Part shown: positions 61,168-64,000 of the stretch, piece by piece
Position numbering within the stretch: position 1 is the stretch's first letter
Layout: every line of letters begins with the position of its first letter
Assembly: GCF_014655955.1 (NCBI RefSeq)
Contig: NZ_BNBO01000031.1
Span: 39,256-103,255 of the forward strand
Direction of reading: 5' to 3'
Length of the DNA: 64,000 bases
Source: Kitasatospora indigofera
GTDB taxonomy: Bacteria > Actinomycetota > Actinomycetes > Streptomycetales > Streptomycetaceae
Notes under the pieces: generated by a model
Told to the model about the DNA's origin: nothing
Database searches by the model: none
What the model saw: only the letters and a program-made list of their open reading frames with translations
Position numbers and translations under genes: made by a program

Positions 61168-62022
61168 TCAGATGCCGGCGCGGCGCTCGGCCGCCTCGAC
61201 GATGTTGTTCAGCAGCATGGCGCGGGTCATCGGGCCGACGCCGCCGGGGTTCGGGGAGATCCAGCCGGCCACCTCGGCGACACCGGGGTGCACGTCGCCG
61301 ACGATCTTGCCCTCGCTGCGGCTGACGCCCACGTCCAGCACGGCCGCGCCCGGCTTGACGTCCTCCGGCTTGACCAGGTGCGGGACGCCGGCGGCGGCGA
61401 TGACGATGTCGGCCTTGCGCAGGTGGTAGCCCAGGTCACGGGTGCCGGTGTGGCACAGGGTGACGGTGGCGTTCTCGCTCTTGCGGGTGAGCAGCAGGCC
61501 GATCGAGCGGCCGACCGTCACACCGCGGCCGAGCACGACCACCTCGGCGCCGTTGATCTCCACGCCGTGGCGGCGCAGCAGCTCGACGATGCCGAGCGGG
61601 GTGCAGGGCAGCGGGCCCTGGATGCCGAGGGCGAGCCGGCCGAGCGAGGTCGGGTGCAGGCCGTCGGCGTCCTTGTCCGGGTCCATCAGCTCCAGGACGG
61701 GGTTCTGGTCCAGACCCTTGGGCAGCGGGAGCTGGACGATGTAACCGGTGCAGGCGGGGTCGGCGTTGAGTTCGCGGACGACGTCCTCGACGTCCTGCTG
61801 GGTGGCGGTGGCGGGCAGTTCGCGCTGGATCGAGGCGATCCCCACCTCGGCGCAGTCCTTGTGCTTGCCGTTGACGTACCAGCGGCTGCCCGGGTCGTCG
61901 CCGACCAGGACGGTACCGAGACCGGGGACGATGCCCCGCTCCTTGAGAGCCGCCACGCGGACGGACAGTTCGGACTTGATCGCGGCAGCGGTGGCCTTGC
62001 CGTCGAGAATCTGGGCAGTCAT
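61168..62022 (-). CDS. folD: Methylenetetrahydrofolate dehydrogenase/cyclohydrolase
   Basis: 284-residue bifunctional enzyme of one-carbon metabolism, making NADPH and 10-formyl-THF. Catalytic Tyr/Lys segment RWYVNGKHKDC, QLPLPKGLDQN, DKDADGLHP, cofactor loop LGRGVTVGRSIG and C-terminal PGGVGPMTRAML, with ISPNPGGVG intact. ATG 62022 has AGGAGA upstream. First gene of folD-DUF3017. Confidence 0.95.
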   Translation of the reverse strand: MTAQILDGKATAAAIKSELSVRVAALKERGIVPGLGTVLVGDDPGSRWYVNGKHKDCAEVGIASIQRELPATATQQDVEDVVRELNADPACTGYIVQLPLPKGLDQNPVLELMDPDKDADGLHPTSLGRLALGIQGPLPCTPLGIVELLRRHGVEINGAEVVVLGRGVTVGRSIGLLLTRKSENATVTLCHTGTRDLGYHLRKADIVIAAAGVPHLVKPEDVKPGAAVLDVGVSRSEGKIVGDVHPGVAEVAGWISPNPGGVGPMTRAMLLNNIVEAAERRAGI

Positions 62023-62244
62023 GGGCCTATTCTCCTGGATCGGCCGGGGTGCCCGTGAATGCGCCCCGGCGAATACGGAACGTGTGGTTCTAGTTGCGGT
62101 TGCGCCACAGTTCTGTCCGCGCCCCGGGCCAGGCTGGACACGGCCGGGCCGTCCGGTCGACGATGAGGGCCGGCCATCTCCGCGCCCACAATCCGGTGAC
62201 GGGCCACCGGAGACGATGCGGGGACATCCTCGGGGGAAGAACAA

Positions 62245-62664
62245 GTGAGCAATCCGTACCAGACACCGCCGCCGGACCCGCACGGCGGCTACGGCCAGCA
62301 GCAACAGCCGTACGGCGCCCCGCAGTACCCGCAGCCGCAGGCGTACCAGCAGCCCGGCTACGGCTACCCGCAGCAGCAGGCGTACCCACCGCCCCAGCAG
62401 CAGGTGTACCCGCCGCAGCCCGTCGCCCAGCCGAACTCCTTCGCCACCGCGACCGTCGTCCTCGGCTTCGTCGCCATCCTCTTCTCCTGCGTCTACGGCG
62501 GGTTCATCGGCCTGATCGGCCTGGGCGTCGGCATCGCCGGGCTCAACCGGTCGGCGTCCACCGGGATCGGCCGCAACATGTCGATCGGGGGCATCGCGCT
62601 CAACACGCTGGCCGTGCTGATCTCGGTCGCCCTGGTCGTCCTCATCGTGCTCGCCCCGCAGTAG
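62245..62664 (+). CDS. DUF4190 domain membrane protein with Q/P/Y-rich N-terminus
   Basis: 139 residues. The first 65 are a disordered Gln/Pro/Tyr/Gly tail (QQQPYGAPQYPQPQAY, PQQQAYPPPQQQ); then two helices (ATVVLGFVAILFSCVYGGFIGLIG and IALNTLAVLISVALVVLIV) flanking GVGIAGLNRSA, the DUF4190 hallmark. GTG 62245 has GGGGGAAG upstream. Same tail style as the RDD protein downstream; the intervening DUF2752 gene follows after 2 bp. Confidence 0.82.
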   Translation: MSNPYQTPPPDPHGGYGQQQQPYGAPQYPQPQAYQQPGYGYPQQQAYPPPQQQVYPPQPVAQPNSFATATVVLGFVAILFSCVYGGFIGLIGLGVGIAGLNRSASTGIGRNMSIGGIALNTLAVLISVALVVLIVLAPQ

Positions 62665-62666
62665 CC

Positions 62667-63092
62667 GTGTCCACGCCCACCCTGACCGCACTGGCGGTCC
62701 GTTGGCGGCGCGGCGCCGGCTCGCGGCCGGGCGCGGTGCTGCGCACGCTGCTGCGCGGGGCCGCCGGCGCGGCGGCCGCGGTGGCCGCGGCCGGACTGCA
62801 CCGGGCGCACGATCCCGGCGTGCTCTGCCCGCTGCGGCTGATCACCGGCGTCCCGTGCCCGGTCTGCGGGAGCACCACCGTCTTCATCGAGGCCGGCCAG
62901 GGCCACTGGGCGGCCGCGCTCGGCGCCAACCCGGTGACCGTCGCCGCCGCCGTGGGCCTGCTGTTCGCCCCGCTCGGCCCGGGCCACCGGTGGTCGGCGC
63001 TGCCCGCCGACCGCCGGAACACCCTGATCGCCATCGCCCTGGCCGCCGCCTGGGTGTGGCAGCTGGAGCGGCTGGGGATCTCCCGGCCCTGA
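62667..63092 (+). CDS. DUF2752 domain membrane protein
   Basis: 141 residues. Signature CPLRLITGVPCPVCGSTT, the DUF2752 C-P-x-R/L...G-x-P-C-P-x-C-G-x-T motif, followed by helices GANPVTVAAAVGLLFAPLG and LIAIALAAAWVWQLERLG. GTG 62667 lies 2 bp after the previous stop. Function unknown; cysteines could bind metal or form disulfides at the membrane face. Confidence 0.85.
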   Translation: MSTPTLTALAVRWRRGAGSRPGAVLRTLLRGAAGAAAAVAAAGLHRAHDPGVLCPLRLITGVPCPVCGSTTVFIEAGQGHWAAALGANPVTVAAAVGLLFAPLGPGHRWSALPADRRNTLIAIALAAAWVWQLERLGISRP

Positions 63093-63303
63093 CCCGGCGT
63101 CCGCCCGCACCCGACGGCTCGTACCCGAACGCTCGTACCCGAACCCACCACCCGGTCACGGGCCGACAGGTTTCCTGCCGTCACCGGCCGCCCCCTCGTC
63201 GGTCGGCTCCGCTATTGTCCCCTTCGGTCGGCAGCCCACCTGCCCGTCCGTCCAGGACTCCCCTGCTGTCCGTCCCCCGTCCCTTCCTGCCCGGAGGCAT
63301 CAC

Positions 63304-63942
63304 ATGAGCTACCCGCCCGACCCCAACAACCCCTACGGCCAGCAGGCCCCGCAGCCCGGCTACGGCTACCCGCAGCAGCAGCCGCCGCAGCCCGGCTACG
63401 GCTACCCCCAGCAGCCGCCGGCCGGCTACGGCATCCCGCAGCAGCCCGGCTACGGCCACGCGGCCTACGTGCAGCCGTTCTACGCGGGCTGGGGCTCGCG
63501 GGTCGCGGCGTACCTGATCGACGGTCTGATCGTCGGCGTTCCGGCCGGCATCCTCTACCTGATCGGCGCGGCGATGACCGCGGGCAGCCTCGACTGCTCG
63601 ACCGACTCGTACGGTGTCACCTCCTGCGACGGCGGCGGCATCAGCGGCGGCGGCATCGCGCTGATCCTGCTCGGCGCGGCCATCGGCATCGCGGGCAACC
63701 TCTGGCTGATCGCCCAGGAGGGCAAGACCGGCCAGACCCCCGGCAAGAAGATGGTCAACATCCGGGTGGTCCGCGAGGCGGACGGCCAGCCGCTCGGCTT
63801 CGGCATGGCGTTCGTGCGCAAGCTCTGCCACGCCATCGACGGCATGGCCTGCTACGTCGGCTTCCTGTGGCCGATCTGGGACGCCAAGAAGCAGACCTTC
63901 GCGGACAAGATCATGAGCAGTGTCGTGGTCAAGTCCTCCTGA
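63304..63942 (+). CDS. RDD family membrane protein with repeat N-terminus
   Basis: 212 residues. Residues 1-55 hold about four repeats of QPGYGYPQQ; the RDD domain follows with helices at about 62-85 (RVAAYLIDGLIVGVPAGILYLIG), 115-145 (GIALILLGAAIGIAGNLWLI) and 175-195. TPGKKMVNIRVV is the RDD second half. ATG 63304 has GGAGG upstream. RDD proteins have been linked to ion transport or protein anchoring. Probably recruited to a membrane complex through its low-complexity tail. Confidence 0.85.
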   Translation: MSYPPDPNNPYGQQAPQPGYGYPQQQPPQPGYGYPQQPPAGYGIPQQPGYGHAAYVQPFYAGWGSRVAAYLIDGLIVGVPAGILYLIGAAMTAGSLDCSTDSYGVTSCDGGGISGGGIALILLGAAIGIAGNLWLIAQEGKTGQTPGKKMVNIRVVREADGQPLGFGMAFVRKLCHAIDGMACYVGFLWPIWDAKKQTFADKIMSSVVVKSS

Positions 63943-63959
63943 CGAGGACGCGAACGCGG

Positions 63960-64000
63960 AAGGCCCGCACCCCCGGAGGAATCCAGGGGGTGCGGGCCTT
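63960..64000. terminator. Terminator after the RDD gene, at the window edge
   Basis: AAGGCCCGCACCCCC (63960-63974) pairs with GGGGGTGCGGGCCTT (63986-64000): a perfect 15-bp stem with an 11-nt loop, 17 bp after the stop. It may continue beyond the window. Confidence 0.75.

Noticed and set aside
1..64000. tRNA, rRNA, riboswitch, prophage, insertion sequence or biosynthetic cluster
   Set aside because: I read for clover-leaf ends, transposase motifs, attachment repeats and PKS/NRPS motifs and saw none; this was by eye, so a covariance-model scan could still find a small RNA.

Overview
The window is chromosomal DNA from a very GC-rich filamentous actinomycete of the Streptomycetaceae (Streptomyces or Kitasatospora). 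Evidence: strong G/C bias at third codon positions, many GTG starts, an AfsQ1/AfsQ2/SigQ signalling locus with its AfsQ1 box, long GC hairpin terminators, leaderless-type promoters, and a gene order (deoC, afsQ, add, nucleoside transporter, sdhCDAB, trpS, mdh, folD) that I recall as collinear with the core chromosome of S. coelicolor. I see no rRNA, tRNA, insertion sequence, prophage, CRISPR array or secondary-metabolite cluster. This is a conserved core region with small islands of decay.

Layout. 1-2,230: tetR plus an ABC-2 exporter. 2,290-6,060: a frameshifted nuclease remnant, then deoC and two aldehyde dehydrogenase-family genes. 6,400-10,600: small hypothetical, uridine kinase-like gene, lysA and a divergent PucR regulator. 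10,700-16,300: a 90-bp tandem repeat, sigQ <> afsQ1-afsQ2-lipoprotein, a VanZ-like protein and a PspC peptide. 16,400-21,830: small secreted protein, add, LysR <> MFS pair, a frameshifted Uma2 pseudogene and a hypothetical with a possible leader peptide. 21,880-29,160 (minus strand): BMP lipoprotein, ABC ATPase, two permeases, cdd, deoA. 29,560-37,300: M20 amidohydrolase, acyl-CoA mutase large subunit, SDR, lipoprotein peptidase, OHCU decarboxylase, lipoprotein. 37,545-40,998: sdhCDAB. 41,000-48,000: FG-GAP protein, small membrane protein, D-Ala-D-Ala carboxypeptidase, methyltransferase, YihY protein, GT2. 48,294-54,616: two large TagF-like polymerases. 54,695-64,000: 2H phosphoesterase-trpS, CorC-type protein, GT39-like membrane protein, mdh, DUF3017, folD, and DUF4190/DUF2752/RDD membrane proteins.

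How the genes work together. The clearest system is a dispersed nucleoside-salvage regulon. The palindrome CTACGCGCGTAG, or a one-base variant, lies in the promoter regions of four transcription units: deoC-ALDH-ALDH, add, deoA, and bmp-ABC-cdd. Together they encode uptake of nucleosides, deamination, phosphorolysis, aldol cleavage of deoxyribose-5-phosphate and probably oxidation of the acetaldehyde released. At deoC and add the operator lies just upstream of a -10 box that is six bases from the start codon, so both mRNAs look leaderless and the operator is placed for repression. No regulator gene for this palindrome is evident in the window.

Other regulatory signals: a GTCAC-N6-GTCAC AfsQ1 box between sigQ and afsQ1, an 18-bp perfect palindrome upstream of mdh, an attenuator-like hairpin with a T-run in the deoA leader, and candidate non-AUG starts (ATC for the nucleoside ABC ATPase, CTG for the OHCU decarboxylase). 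All functions are read from motifs and family knowledge; no database search was run.
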